Part shown: positions 1 to 9,420 of the stretch, piece after piece
Layout: every line of letters starts with the position of its first letter
How positions within the stretch are numbered: position 1 is the stretch's first letter
Assembly: GCF_004522105.1 (NCBI RefSeq)
Contig: NZ_SPUJ01000003.1
Span: forward strand, 62,001-126,000
DNA length: 64,000 bases
Source: Nocardioides sp. 1609
GTDB lineage: Bacteria; Actinomycetota; Actinomycetes; Propionibacteriales; Nocardioidaceae
Direction of reading: 5' to 3'
Program-made: the position numbers and the translations under genes
Notes under the pieces: model-generated
What the model saw: the letters and a program-made list of their open reading frames with translations, nothing else
Database searches by the model: none
Told to the model about the DNA's origin: nothing

Positions 1-1778
1 TTGATGGCCCACACGGTCTGCGGCTCGCGGGAGACCGACTGGGGGGCGGACAGGTTGTCGCTCAGCGCGATGACCGGGGTCGCCGACACGACGCCGGCGC
101 CGGTGTTGCCGCGGTAGGTGTAGACGTCGACCAGGTCCATCGCGGCGGTGTTCGTCCTGAGTGCGGCGATCACCTCGGCCGCGCTGCTGATGATCGCGCC
201 CGAGGCGTCGGTGCGGGCGTTGACCTTGATGAAGCTGTCGGTGACCGAGATCGACAGCGGCGACGACGCGACGCCGGGGTCGGCGATCTGCGCGGTCACG
301 TCGTTGCCACCCTCGTGGCCCCAGGCGCGGGTCTCGATGCCGATGCGCGAGGCGTTGCCGGGCGTGGTGCCCGGGAACAGCTGCACCGACGCGCTGCCGG
401 CGTTGCGGATCTTCGCGGCGTCGGCGTTGGAGATCCCGACGACGGGGATGGTCACGCCGGCGACGGTGCCGGTCGGCGCGGTGCCCGCGCCGCTGGTGTT
501 GTTGGCGAGCAGGACGGCGACCGCACCGGCGGTCTGGGCCGCGAGGGCCTTCGCCTCCAGGGTGCAGGTGCCACCGCGCTCGACGACCGCGATCGTGTTC
601 GCGAGCGAGGACAGCGGCTGGCAGGCCTGGGCGGCGACGTCCGGGTCGACGCCGGCGGCGGTGACCCGGCGGGCGGTCGTGGCCGCGGCCGGGAAGCCGT
701 CCGGGGTGACGGCCGTGGGGGCCCAGGCGCCGGTGCCGGCGGCGTACGTCGAGGTGACGGTGGTCCCGCCGACGGTCATCACGAGGCGGTTGGTCGGCTC
801 GAGCATCGCCATCGCCTTGCGGCGGTAGCCGTTGGTCTGGTTGGGCAGCGCGATCAGCTCGGAGATGTCGGGGTAGGTGTCCGCGAGCTGCTTGATGCGG
901 GCGTAGAGGTCGGTCGGCGTCAGGTAGCTGTTGACGAAGTCCTGCTGGTAGCCGGCGCCCTTGAACGGGTCCTTCTCCGACCCGGTCGGCAGCCAGTCGC
1001 GGACCTTCGCGACCGCGACGTCACCGGACGGGCTGGTGATCCGGATCTGGTCGGGGCGCACGGGGAGGCGGCCGCCGCCGCCCTTCTCGTCGGTCATCAC
1101 GTTGGACGCGCCGCGGTGGTAGAGGTACGCGCCGGCGTCGACGAAGCGGCTGATGACCTGGGTGCCGCCGGAGCCCATCGGCGTCCCGGGGCCGCTGTCG
1201 CGCTCGACGGTGAGCGGGGTGTTCTCGCTCAGGCCGTTGGCCCACTTCGCCTCGACCGACAGGGTGCCGACACCGAAGGAGGTGTAGTAGTCGGCCCGCA
1301 CGATCTTGACGTCGGAGACGTCCTCGTGGGTGGCGTCGGCCGCGAAGTTGCGGGCGGCCTTCGTGGTCCTCGCGATCGTCGCGGCCCGCTCGGCGAAGGC
1401 GCGCTCGGAGTCGGCGTCGCTGTAAAGCGTCTCGCCGATCGTGTAGCCGGCCTCCTCGAGGGCAGCGATCTCGGTGTCGGTGACGACGGCACGCACGACG
1501 AGGACGTCGCCCTCCTGCTCCACCCCGTGGTCGAGGTCGACCCCGGTCGCGACGAGCCGGTCGAGCTCGGCGGTGTCGGCCAGCTCGACCTCGACCACCT
1601 TCGTCGACTCGTCGGGGAAGCGCTCGAGGACGACCTCCGGGTCGGGGGCCGCCGTGGCCGGCGCTGCCTGACTGCTCGTGCCGGCGAGCGCGGTGCTCGC
1701 CAGCAGGGCCGTGCCCAGGACGGCGACGCCGATCCTGGCTGCGCGACCGCGCTGTCTCTTCAGGGGTGATCGGGACAC
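1..1778 (-). CDS. secreted peptidase, probably M14 zinc carboxypeptidase with PA domain (partial)
   Basis: Partial gene that runs off the left edge; about 592 codons are visible and the C-terminus is missing. It starts at a GTG (1778-1776) with a GAGGAG ribosome site about 5 nt upstream. Residues 1-39 form a Sec/Tat-like signal peptide with Arg/Lys followed by an Ala/Leu core and an AXA-type site. Around residue 285-310 the text DLYARIKQLADTYPDI followed by ELIALP and an NGYRRKAMAM strand resembles the start of an M14 zinc carboxypeptidase fold. About residues 330-460 read like an inserted protease-associated (PA) domain (runs such as AVVERGGTCTLEAKA and VPVVGISNADA). The zinc ligands expected after this point are not seen in the window, so activity cannot be confirmed. 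An exported degradative enzyme is the likely role. A PA-containing peptidase of another family remains possible. Confidence 0.6.
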   Translation of the reverse strand, partial: MSRSPLKRQRGRAARIGVAVLGTALLASTALAGTSSQAAPATAAPDPEVVLERFPDESTKVVEVELADTAELDRLVATGVDLDHGVEQEGDVLVVRAVVTDTEIAALEEAGYTIGETLYSDADSERAFAERAATIARTTKAARNFAADATHEDVSDVKIVRADYYTSFGVGTLSVEAKWANGLSENTPLTVERDSGPGTPMGSGGTQVISRFVDAGAYLYHRGASNVMTDEKGGGGRLPVRPDQIRITSPSGDVAVAKVRDWLPTGSEKDPFKGAGYQQDFVNSYLTPTDLYARIKQLADTYPDISELIALPNQTNGYRRKAMAMLEPTNRLVMTVGGTTVTSTYAAGTGAWAPTAVTPDGFPAAATTARRVTAAGVDPDVAAQACQPLSSLANTIAVVERGGTCTLEAKALAAQTAGAVAVLLANNTSGAGTAPTGTVAGVTIPVVGISNADAAKIRNAGSASVQLFPGTTPGNASRIGIETRAWGHEGGNDVTAQIADPGVASSPLSISVTDSFIKVNARTDASGAIISSAAEVIAALRTNTAAMDLVDVYTYRGNTGAGVVSATPVIALSDNLSAPQSVSREPQTVWAI

Positions 1779-1985
1779 GTACCGCTCCTCGGGATGGTGG
1801 CGGAGAGGTCCTCGGGGCGCACCGGACTCGGCGTCGGCCCGGTGGGGCCGACGTCGACGAAGGGGGAACGACCAAGGACGTCGGGGGGTAAAGGGAAACC
1901 AACCAGGCAACTGCATTACCCGTCAACGACTGGTCTGGACCTGAGGCGCCGACTGCCGAATCGTGATAAGGGTGCCCTCACCCAG

Positions 1986-2022
1986 CCCTCGCGCCGGCTC
2001 GCGCCGGCTCGCGCCGGCTCGT
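1986..2022. repeat. 10-bp tandem repeat in intergenic gap
   Basis: The gap 1779-2141 lies between the peptidase promoter side and the SWIM gene end. It holds three exact copies of the decamer gcgccggctc (1991-2020) plus degenerate flanking copies. No gene is supported in the gap. The repeat resembles several other short GC-rich arrays in this window. Confidence 0.6.
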
Positions 2023-2141
2023 GCCGGCCTCACGGAGCCCGCACGCGCCCCGGCCCGGCGCCTACCCGCGCGGCCGCCGGTCCGACCGGTGACGGGCAGG
2101 TGCGGCCGCAGCCGGTGCGAGGACCCGGACCGGGCCCACCC

Positions 2142-2849
2142 TCACAGCAGGTGGTCGATCGATCCGGCGTCGCCGGTGTCGAGGAGCTCGAGGATGCGGA
2201 CGGCGCGGGCGGCGGCGTCGACCGCGGAGTCGAGCTCGGCCTCGTCGTCCTGGTCCTCCTCCAGCGACGAGGGCGGCGCGACGGTGCGGGCGTGCAGCCG
2301 GGCGAGCAGGTCGTCGCGGGGCAGCCCGCGCAGGTGGAGCAGGACCATCGGGTCGGCGTCGACCAGCCAGGCGACCTGGGACAGCACGGCGAGCGCGTGC
2401 GGGCAGGGGTCGAGCCAGCCGACGCAGGTGCACGTCGCCTCGAGCTCGTAGCCGTCGGGCAGGAGCTCGACGCCGGCCTCGTCGGCGTGCTCGACCAGGC
2501 CGTGGGGCAGGTCGCCGGCCAGCAGCGAGCCGACCCGGCCGGCCTCCGCGGCGACCACCTCGACCAGGCCGGCCAGACCCTCGGCGTCGAGGACCGGCAG
2601 CCGGCAGTCGACGGTGACGAGCCCGTGCTGGACCCGCTCGTCGGCGACGGCCGCGACCATCCGGCCGGTGGCCAGCGAGATCCCGCCGACGGCGCCGCGC
2701 CGCGCGAGCGAGCGGCCCTGGCGCAGGTCGCTCTCGGTGTAGGCGGCCTCCTCGACCGCGCGGACCCAGGCCTTGCCCCACCAGGTCGTCGCGCGCGGTG
2801 CGCCGCGGCGCGCCGGGATCGGCGGGTGCGCGACGACGGCGGCGCTCAC
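2142..2849 (-). CDS. SWIM zinc-finger protein
   Basis: A 235-residue protein with a SWIM signature near residue 140: CTCVGW followed by CPHALAVL, giving the CxC...CxH zinc ligands. The N-terminus (TTWWGKAWVRAVE...) is typical of actinobacterial SWIM proteins that accompany SNF2 ATPases. It begins 21 nt after the stop of the SNF2 gene on the same strand, so the two are almost certainly co-transcribed. SWIM domains are thought to bind DNA or protein. The likely role is as an accessory subunit of the neighbouring ATPase, but substrate and pathway cannot be read from the sequence. Confidence 0.85.
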   Translation of the reverse strand: MSAAVVAHPPIPARRGAPRATTWWGKAWVRAVEEAAYTESDLRQGRSLARRGAVGGISLATGRMVAAVADERVQHGLVTVDCRLPVLDAEGLAGLVEVVAAEAGRVGSLLAGDLPHGLVEHADEAGVELLPDGYELEATCTCVGWLDPCPHALAVLSQVAWLVDADPMVLLHLRGLPRDDLLARLHARTVAPPSSLEEDQDDEAELDSAVDAAARAVRILELLDTGDAGSIDHLL

Positions 2850-2870
2850 CGGGTCACCGGCCCCGCGCCG

Positions 2871-5645
2871 TCATCGGCGCAGCTCGACGAGGTCGCGCAG
2901 CTCGTCGTCGTCGAGCTCGGTCAGGGCCTGCTCGCCGCGCCCGAGGACGGCGTCCGCGAGCGCCCGCTTGCGACCGAGCAGCTCGGCGACCTTCTCCTCC
3001 ACGGTGCCGCGCATGATCATCCGGTGCACCTGCACCGGCCGGGTCTGGCCGATCCGGTAGGCGCGGTCGGTGGCCTGCTCCTCGACGGCGGGGTTCCACC
3101 AGCGGTCGACGTGGACGACGTGGTCGGCGCGGGTCAGGTTGAGCCCGGTGCCGCCGGCCTTGAGCGAGAGCAGGAAGACCGGGACGTCGCCCGCCTGGAA
3201 CCGCGCGACCATCGCCTCCCTCTCGCGCACCGGGGTGCCGCCGTGCAGGAGCTGGTGCGGCACGCCCCCCTTGGCGAGGTGGGACTCGAGCAGCCGGGCC
3301 ATGGCGACGTACTGGGTGAACACGAGCAGCGCCCCGCCCTCGGGCAGCACCGTGCCGACGAGCTCGTCGAGGAGGTCGAGCTTCTCCGAGCGGCCCGTGA
3401 GCCGGACCGCGCCGGACTGCTTGAGGAACTGGGCCGGGTGGTTGCAGATCTGCTTGAGGCCGGTGAGGAGGGCGAGGACCATGCCGCGGCGGGCGTCCTC
3501 GTCGGCACGCTCGATGCGCTCCATCGTGTCGCGCACGAAGGCCTCGTAGAGGACGACCTGCTCGCGGGTGAGGGTGAGCGGGTGGTCGGTCTCGGTCTTG
3601 GGCGGCAGCTCGGGCGCGATGCCGGGGTCGGACTTGCGGCGCCGCAGCAGGAACGGCTCGACGAGGTCGGCGAACTGCCGCGCCCTGGTCGGCTCCTGCC
3701 CGGACTCGATCGGTGCGGCCCACGCCTTGCGGAAGGCGTTGCGGCTGCCGAGCAGGCCGGGGATCGCCCAGTCGAGGATCGCCCAGAGCTCGGTGAGGTT
3801 GTTCTCCACGGGCGTGCCGGTGAGCGCGACCCGGGCGGCGCTCGGGATGGTGCGCAGCGCACGGGCGGTGGAGGACGCGGGGTTCTTCACGTGCTGCGCC
3901 TCGTCGGCGACGACGAGGTCCCAGCCGACGGCGGCCAGCGTCCTCGCGTCGACCCGCATGGTGCCGTAGGTGGTGAGCACGAACCCGGAGCCGGAGCCGT
4001 CGATGGTCTGCTCCTCGGGCCCGTCGGGCCCGCCCAGCCCGTCGAGGCTGCGCTGCGACCCGTGGAAGCGGCGCACGGCGGTGCCGGGGGCGAACCGCCG
4101 GATCTCGGCCTCCCAGTTGCCGAGCAGGCTCGCCGGGCACACCACGAGGGTGGGGCCCGGGTGGCCCGCGGCGACGCGGTGCAGGTGCAGCCCGATGAGC
4201 GTGACGGTCTTGCCGAGCCCCATGTCGTCGGCCAGGCACGCACCGAGACCGAGCGAGGTCAGCTCGGCCAGCCAGGTCAGCCCGTGCTTCTGGTAGTCGC
4301 GCAGCTCGGCCCGCAGCGCCGCGGGTGGCTCGACCGGGTCGCGGGTGGCGGCCGTCGTGAGCCGCTCACGGACCTTCAGCAGGGACGCGCCGACGACCAC
4401 CGAGGTCTCGACGTCGGGCTCGACCTGGACGACGCCGGTGAGGACGGCCGCGACCGCCTGGGCCGGCTTGACGGTGCGGATCAGGCGCTTGCGGGCCTTC
4501 CGGGCGACGCTGGGGTCGACGACGGTCCACGCGCCGCGGAGCTTGAGGACCGGCGACGCGGCCTGCGCGAGGGCGTCCATCTCCTCGGCGGTGAGCGGAT
4601 CGCCGTGCAGGGCGAGCTGCCAGCGGAAGCTGAACAGCGTCTCGGTGCCGAGCAACGGCTGGTTCAGCGGCTCCTCGCGGTGCCCGGCCGCAGCCGCGCC
4701 CTGCCGCGGCGTCGCGTCGAGGACGGCGGTCGAGCTGAGGTCGCGGCCGAGGGCGCGCGGCCAGAGGACGTCGACCCCGCGCTCGCCCAGCGCGCCGACC
4801 CCGTGGTCGAGCAGGCTGACCAGCTCGTCGGTGTCGAGCGTGATCTCGTCGGGCACCCGCAGGGCCAGCAGCCGGTCGAGGACCGGCCAGGCGTCGGCGG
4901 CGCTGCGCAGCGCGATGCTGGCGTGGGTGCGGGCCCGGTCGCCGAAGCCGTGCACGTCACCGTCGGCGGTGAACAGCAGGCCGGCGTCGCAGACGTGGAG
5001 CGGGTCCTGCTCGTCGTGGACCTGGAGGACCACGCGCAGCGAGCCGCCGACGAGCTCCTCCTCGTCGGCCTCGACGCGCAGCGAGATCCGCACGAGCTGC
5101 GGCAGGTCGGCGCGCGCGGCGGGCGTGCGGTGCCGCGCGATCCGGGCCTGGAGCCGCTCGGCGAACGCGTCGGCACCCGCCCCGGACCGCACCGGCTGCC
5201 GGGGCGGCGCACCGGCGCCGACCGGGCGCCGCGACGTGCTCACCGGCGCGCTGCGCGGCATCGTGTCGGCGACGGCGTCGAGCACCTGCCGCACGACGTC
5301 GGCGGCCGAGGCGACGTCGAGGTCGTCGTGGGCGCGGGCACGGGCCAGCTGCTCGACGCGGGCGCGGTCGGCCTCGTCGAGGGGCGCGACCCGCCAGCTC
5401 GCGAGGTCGGCGCCGGGGCCGAACTTGCCGGCCGCCACCAGCCGCATCCCGAGCAGGACGGCACCGGCGAGCAGGCCCACGCTGGGGTGGACGTCGTCGC
5501 GGCCGCGGGCCTTGGTCAGCACCGGGAGCGCGGCCCGCATCGGGAGGGCGATCGTGCGCCGGTCGTCGCTGAACTCCACCACGCTGTCGCGGGGTGGATC
5601 GGCGGCGCGGAAGGTCGCGACGCCGGTGACGGGCACGAAGCTCAC
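2871..5645 (-). CDS. SNF2-family DEAD/DEAH ATPase (HepA/RapA-like)
   Basis: About 924 residues. The N-terminal half resembles the SNF2-associated domain (PF12419 type). The C-terminal half carries the full Swi2/Snf2 motor: Walker A in LADDMGLGKTVT near residue 470, motif II VADEAQHVKN, motif III ALTGTPVENN, and helicase C-lobe motifs ending in TDRAYRIGQTRPVQVHRM. The open frame extends further upstream, but that part reads as low-complexity sequence without homology-like features. I therefore place the start at GTG 5645, reading VSFVPVTGVATF. These proteins translocate on duplex DNA and remodel DNA-protein complexes; a repair or transcription-recycling role is family-level knowledge. The SWIM gene follows directly, the usual partnership. 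Confidence 0.85.
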   Translation of the reverse strand: MSFVPVTGVATFRAADPPRDSVVEFSDDRRTIALPMRAALPVLTKARGRDDVHPSVGLLAGAVLLGMRLVAAGKFGPGADLASWRVAPLDEADRARVEQLARARAHDDLDVASAADVVRQVLDAVADTMPRSAPVSTSRRPVGAGAPPRQPVRSGAGADAFAERLQARIARHRTPAARADLPQLVRISLRVEADEEELVGGSLRVVLQVHDEQDPLHVCDAGLLFTADGDVHGFGDRARTHASIALRSAADAWPVLDRLLALRVPDEITLDTDELVSLLDHGVGALGERGVDVLWPRALGRDLSSTAVLDATPRQGAAAAGHREEPLNQPLLGTETLFSFRWQLALHGDPLTAEEMDALAQAASPVLKLRGAWTVVDPSVARKARKRLIRTVKPAQAVAAVLTGVVQVEPDVETSVVVGASLLKVRERLTTAATRDPVEPPAALRAELRDYQKHGLTWLAELTSLGLGACLADDMGLGKTVTLIGLHLHRVAAGHPGPTLVVCPASLLGNWEAEIRRFAPGTAVRRFHGSQRSLDGLGGPDGPEEQTIDGSGSGFVLTTYGTMRVDARTLAAVGWDLVVADEAQHVKNPASSTARALRTIPSAARVALTGTPVENNLTELWAILDWAIPGLLGSRNAFRKAWAAPIESGQEPTRARQFADLVEPFLLRRRKSDPGIAPELPPKTETDHPLTLTREQVVLYEAFVRDTMERIERADEDARRGMVLALLTGLKQICNHPAQFLKQSGAVRLTGRSEKLDLLDELVGTVLPEGGALLVFTQYVAMARLLESHLAKGGVPHQLLHGGTPVREREAMVARFQAGDVPVFLLSLKAGGTGLNLTRADHVVHVDRWWNPAVEEQATDRAYRIGQTRPVQVHRMIMRGTVEEKVAELLGRKRALADAVLGRGEQALTELDDDELRDLVELRR

Positions 5646-5840
5646 GGGCGACCTCGGGGAGGGGTGACGGCAGGGACTCCGACGGTAACGACCGGCACGG
5701 ACAGCAGGTTCCCCGGTCGCCTCCGACGGGTCCTCCGGCGGCCCTGCGGCGCGTCCTCCGGCGCGTCCTCCGGCGGGTCCTCCGGCGGGGCCTGTGGAGG
5801 ACGGGAGCGGGACGACGCCGTCCTGGGTGACCCTGGCCGC
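5646..5840. repeat. divergent gap with 12-bp GC-rich repeats
   Basis: Gap between the divergently transcribed SNF2 gene and the small plus-strand gene at 5841. It includes three tandem copies of a 12-bp unit of the form (g/c)gtcctccggcg at about 5751-5786 and looser copies upstream. Promoters for both genes must lie here, but I see no convincing -35/-10 pair. Confidence 0.5.
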
Positions 5841-6272
5841 ATGAACCCGACACCGCCCCGGAACCCGCCCCTCCGTCCCGTGATCCGCAGCCAGGCCGAC
5901 CTCGAGCGCGTCTGGCGGGACCTCATGGAGCCGCTCGGCTTCTCCGGCCACAGCACCTGGATGATGCTCGTCGACGCCGACGACCGCCCGCTCCCCCGGC
6001 TCACCCAGGTCGAGGACTGCGACCGGGTGCCCGAGCCGGAGATGCTCACCGGCTTCGCCGAGCTCGCCGGCCACCTGCTCGAGGAGGTCGCTCCCGGCGG
6101 ACGCTGCGCGCTGCTGCGCAGCCGGCCCGGCGCCGGCGTCACCGACGTCGACCGCGCGTGGGCGCGCGGCCTCGTCGAGGCCTGCCGCGAGCTCGGCGTG
6201 GCGACCGACGTGGTGCACCTGGCCACCGACGTCGACCTGGTGCCGCTGCCGCTCGACGCCCTCGCGGCGTGA
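5841..6272 (+). CDS. conserved hypothetical protein
   Basis: A 143-residue soluble protein starting at ATG 5841. It is Trp/Asp-rich near the start (VIRSQADLERVWRDLMEPLG) and has the segment HSTWMMLVDADDRPLPRLTQ, reminiscent of the beta-alpha core of RadC/JAB-like folds but without the JAMM His-x-His...Asp residues. I cannot assign a function. Third codon positions are almost all G/C, supporting real coding. It ends one base before the stop of the convergent sulfotransferase-like gene, so the pair shares a terminator region or none at all. Confidence 0.65.
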   Translation: MNPTPPRNPPLRPVIRSQADLERVWRDLMEPLGFSGHSTWMMLVDADDRPLPRLTQVEDCDRVPEPEMLTGFAELAGHLLEEVAPGGRCALLRSRPGAGVTDVDRAWARGLVEACRELGVATDVVHLATDVDLVPLPLDALAA

Positions 6273-7337
6273 CTACCGCCGGCGGCGGCGGGCGGCGCGC
6301 ACCGCTGCGAGCGCCGCGTCGGCGGCGTCGAGCGCGGCCGGGACCGTGCGGTCGGGGTCCTCCCAGGTCGCCGGGTCGACCGGAGCCGGTCGCAGGTCGT
6401 CGAGGTCGCCGACCACGTCGACGCCGGAGCCGCGCGCCCAGGCCACCCACTCCGACGTCCGCTCCTCGACCCAGCCGGCGTGGCGTGGGTCGAGCCGGAC
6501 CCGCGGGGAGCCGCGGTCCGTCAGGGCGTCGCGGACGACGTCCTGCACGACCGCGTGCAGCCGTCCGCCCCGCGACGCGGCGACGCCCAGGCGCTCGTTG
6601 AGGGCGCGGAGGAGCTGCGCCTCGGGCAGGCCCACGGCGTCGTTGGACCGCGCGGCCTCCTCCGGCGCCCAGGCCGGGTCGAGACCGGCGACGCCGAGGA
6701 AGCGCGTCCACAGCAGGGTCCGGTCGCCGCCCTCGGGAGGCACCGTCACGAGGTGCACCCGGCCGGCGTCGCCGAGGGCCTCGGTCCAGCGACCGAGCAC
6801 GCTCGCGACGTCGTAGGCGCGCATCGGCTTGAGCGCGCCGTCGCGAGCGGCGTCGAGGTAGGCACCGAAGGTCCGGGTGCCGCCGTGCTTGAGGCCCTCG
6901 AGCCACCCCGAGACGAGCTGGCGCGCGAGGTCGCGCGCGGTGTAGACGACGTCCAGCACGGCGCCGGTGCCGCGCAGGTCGGCCACCGCCCGAGCCACCG
7001 CCGCGGCGTCCGCGCGCGCGAACGCCTCGTCGCTGACCACCGCGGTGCCGCCGGTGGCCACGTGGTCGCCGACCACCGTGACGAGCCGGTCCCACCAGCC
7101 GTCGGTGTAGCCACGCCCGCGCCCCAGGCGGACGCCGGTCAGGTCGAGCGCCGCGCGGAAGGCCAGGCTCGCCGGCCCGTCGGCGGCGTCGGCGCGCGGC
7201 ACCAGGACGCCGTGCACGGCGAGCGCGACCGCGTTGCGGTGCAGCCGGCTCTGCAGGTAGGTCGTGCCCGACTTGGGCGCGCCGACGTGCAGCACCACGC
7301 GTCCCGGCTGCCCCGACCCTCTCCTCACCCGACGCAT
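6273..7337 (-). CDS. sulfotransferase-fold protein
   Basis: A 354-residue protein whose N-terminus VVLHVGAPKSGTTYLQ (residues 14-29) is the 5'-phosphosulfate-binding loop of PAPS-dependent sulfotransferases. Later segments such as VVYTARDLARQLVSGW resemble the 3'-phosphate-binding motif (R-D...S spacing). The presumed reaction is transfer of sulfate from PAPS to a carbohydrate or hydroxylated metabolite; the acceptor cannot be inferred. Such genes are common in Nocardioidaceae, often without pathway context. It sits tail to tail with the preceding hypothetical gene, with no spacer. Confidence 0.75.
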   Translation of the reverse strand: MRRVRRGSGQPGRVVLHVGAPKSGTTYLQSRLHRNAVALAVHGVLVPRADAADGPASLAFRAALDLTGVRLGRGRGYTDGWWDRLVTVVGDHVATGGTAVVSDEAFARADAAAVARAVADLRGTGAVLDVVYTARDLARQLVSGWLEGLKHGGTRTFGAYLDAARDGALKPMRAYDVASVLGRWTEALGDAGRVHLVTVPPEGGDRTLLWTRFLGVAGLDPAWAPEEAARSNDAVGLPEAQLLRALNERLGVAASRGGRLHAVVQDVVRDALTDRGSPRVRLDPRHAGWVEERTSEWVAWARGSGVDVVGDLDDLRPAPVDPATWEDPDRTVPAALDAADAALAAVRAARRRRR

Positions 7338-7371
7338 CCTGCCGGACGCCGCCGGGTCGAGGGCCGCTCGG

Positions 7372-8442
7372 TCAGCCGGCGTACGGCGGCGGCGGGGCGG
7401 ACGGGGGAGGGCCGGCCGGGGTGGGGCCGGACGGGGTCGAGCCGGCCTGCGCGGCGATCCGGCGGGCGCGCGCGGCGACCAGCAGCAGCGCGGCGCCGCC
7501 GAGGACGCCGACGACCAGCGCCCACAGGCTGGGCCGCTCGACCGCGAGCACGGCCATCCCGGCGGGCAGGACCGAGGCCGTCATCGCGACGCCGACCAGG
7601 CGGAAGCCGGGGGCGTCGGTCAGGTAGGCCGCGACCAGCCAGGCCGCGACGAGCAGGGTCGCGAGGGCCAGGATGACGTAGACGTCGTTGTCGTAGCTGG
7701 GCTCCTCGGGCGGGCCGGTGGCCTCGGGGTCGTAGGACGCGAAACCCGCGAAGAGGCTGGCGAAGGCGATGAACGCCATCAGCCCGAGGTAGGCACCCAC
7801 GGCGACGACGCCCGCCGACACGCCGACGACGACCCGGGCGGCGGGCAGGAACCAGGCGATGGCGCTCACGAGCAGCACGAACACGGCGATCGCGACGGCG
7901 GCCTGGATGAAGCCCTCGTCCTCGGTGTCGAGGATGCCGGTGTCGTCGAGGGTCTGGCCGTAGACCAGGAGCAGGCCGAGGACCGCGGCCACGACCGGCG
8001 GCGCGCTCGGCGACAGCACGTAGGCGGCCGCCGCGAGCGCGACGACGAGGACGCCGGAGACGTAGGCGGTCGCGCCGGCGTCGTCGAGGGCGACGCCGAT
8101 CATCAGGCCCGCCCCGACGGCGCCGAACGCGAGCGGCCACGACGACAGGTCGGTGGTGCCCTCCGCGCCGGCGTAGAGGAACCGGATCCCGGCGCCCACG
8201 ACGAGCAGCCCGATCGTGGCGGCCAGCCCGACGCCGTACGTCGACCAGTCGAGCTCGCCGTCCGCACGGGAGTACACGGTGGAGATCACGATCGTGGCGG
8301 CCAGCAGCGCGACGCCGAGCCCGACGATCGCGCTGTCGGCGCGGAGGGTCGCGGGGCGCGAGGCCGGCTCGGCGGACGGCGGGACGGGGGGCGGCGGCGG
8401 GGTCGCCGAGGAGGCGAAGGGAGCGGTGGTCACGGAGGGCAC
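7372..8442 (-). CDS. polytopic membrane protein, unknown function
   Basis: About 356 residues with roughly ten to twelve hydrophobic segments of 18-22 residues, for example AIVGLGVALLAATIVIS and VVAAVLGLLLVYG. Both termini are Pro-rich (start PPPPPVPPS, end SAPPPPYAG) and probably cytoplasmic. Two GTG starts are possible, at 8442 and 8433; I use the outer one. Loops are acidic and lack catalytic-looking clusters. No family is recognised. It lies just upstream of nothing co-directional except the oxidoreductase at 8463, which ends 20 nt before this start, so the two may share a transcript. Confidence 0.7.
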   Translation of the reverse strand: MPSVTTAPFASSATPPPPPVPPSAEPASRPATLRADSAIVGLGVALLAATIVISTVYSRADGELDWSTYGVGLAATIGLLVVGAGIRFLYAGAEGTTDLSSWPLAFGAVGAGLMIGVALDDAGATAYVSGVLVVALAAAAYVLSPSAPPVVAAVLGLLLVYGQTLDDTGILDTEDEGFIQAAVAIAVFVLLVSAIAWFLPAARVVVGVSAGVVAVGAYLGLMAFIAFASLFAGFASYDPEATGPPEEPSYDNDVYVILALATLLVAAWLVAAYLTDAPGFRLVGVAMTASVLPAGMAVLAVERPSLWALVVGVLGGAALLLVAARARRIAAQAGSTPSGPTPAGPPPSAPPPPYAG

Positions 8443-8462
8443 CGTGCCCCGTGTGGCCGGAT

Positions 8463-9341
8463 CTAGGCCTGCAGGCCGGGCAGCACCTCGCGGGCCACGC
8501 TCTCGAGGACGTCGACCGAGCCCTCGTAGGGCGAGTCCGGACGCGGCCAGTGCGTGATGAGGTCGGTGAACCCGAGCCCGGCGGCCCGGCCGGCGAGGTC
8601 GGCGAAGAACGCGGTGCTGGTCAGCGCGAAGCGGCCCGCCCCACCGAGCTGCGGGGCGGCGTCGGTCAGCAGGTAGCGGGGACGGGGTCCGCGCCCGGCC
8701 GCCTCCAGCGCCTCGTCGTACGTCGCCACCGCGGTCGCGAGGCCCGCGAACCACTCGTCCACGGTGTCGGCCGGCCCGCCGGTGGTGACCCAGCCGTCGC
8801 CCACCGTGGCCGCGAAGCGCAGCGAGCGCGGTCCGTTGGCGGCCACCAGCAGCGGGGTCCGGCGCAGCGGCGGCAGCGTGCGGGCGTCGGCGGTCGAGAA
8901 CCACCGTCCGGGGGAGGTCACGTGGTCGCCGTCGCGGAGCTGGACGAGCAGCCGGACGAGCTCCTGGAACCGCTCGACACGCTCCCCCACGCTCAGCGCG
9001 GTGTCGCCGAGGACCTCGGCGTCGAGGTTGCCGCCGGTGCCGACGCCGAGCAGGAACCGGCCGTCGCTGACGTCCTCCAGGGCCTGGGCGTCACGGAAGA
9101 GCAGGTAGGGGTGCCGGAAGTTGGGCGAGGCGACCAGCGTGCCGAGGCCGATCCTCGAGGTGACCTGGGCGGCCGCACCGAGCACCGGGGTGGACGACGT
9201 CCAGGGCGCGTCCGGCAGGCCGCCCCACACCAGGTGGTCGTAGGTCCAGGCGTGGTCGAAGCCCATCTCCTCCACGGCCGCCCAGCGTGGACGGGCCTCG
9301 GCCCAGGGAAGGTCGGTCAGCAGGGTGATCCCGAAGCGCAT
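8463..9341 (-). CDS. LLM-class (luciferase-like) F420/flavin-dependent oxidoreductase
   Basis: A 292-residue TIM-barrel enzyme with the hallmarks of luciferase-like monooxygenases: [13 protein letters not shown] at the N-terminus, [29 protein letters not shown] and GVGTGGN. The family uses F420 or FMN to oxidise or reduce small organic substrates; the substrate is unknown. The ATG at 9341 is preceded, after 6 nt, by TAGGGT, so a leaderless transcript is likely. The divergently transcribed trpB2 shares the 79-bp promoter gap. Confidence 0.85.
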   Translation of the reverse strand: MRFGITLLTDLPWAEARPRWAAVEEMGFDHAWTYDHLVWGGLPDAPWTSSTPVLGAAAQVTSRIGLGTLVASPNFRHPYLLFRDAQALEDVSDGRFLLGVGTGGNLDAEVLGDTALSVGERVERFQELVRLLVQLRDGDHVTSPGRWFSTADARTLPPLRRTPLLVAANGPRSLRFAATVGDGWVTTGGPADTVDEWFAGLATAVATYDEALEAAGRGPRPRYLLTDAAPQLGGAGRFALTSTAFFADLAGRAAGLGFTDLITHWPRPDSPYEGSVDVLESVAREVLPGLQA

Positions 9342-9347
9342 GCCTCG

Positions 9348-9353
9348 ACCCTA
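9348..9353 (-). promoter_or_regulatory. -10 hexamer TAGGGT, leaderless LLM gene
   Basis: TAGGGT on the minus strand ends 6 nt before the ATG of the LLM oxidoreductase. That spacing would place the transcript start at or next to the A of the ATG. No purine-rich ribosome site is present. Confidence 0.5.
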
Positions 9354-9407
9354 CGAGCCCCCGGGCCTGCGCACCCGCAACCCTGGCCGACCGTCACCGG
9401 CGCCCAC

Positions 9408-9413
9408 TACGCT
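9408..9413 (+). promoter_or_regulatory. -10 hexamer TACGCT, leaderless trpB2
   Basis: TACGCT lies 7 nt before the ATG of the TrpB2 gene in the 79-bp divergent gap, consistent with a leaderless mRNA. No clear -35 element is visible. Confidence 0.45.
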
Positions 9414-9420
9414 CCGGCGC

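Noticed and set aside
1794..6272. A 4.5-kb open reading frame on the plus strand opposite the SNF2 and SWIM genes
   Set aside because: Only its last 143 codons (5841-6272) have a recognisable protein character. The rest is antisense GC-rich sequence with reverse-complement codon bias. The SNF2 and SWIM motifs on the minus strand are decisive.
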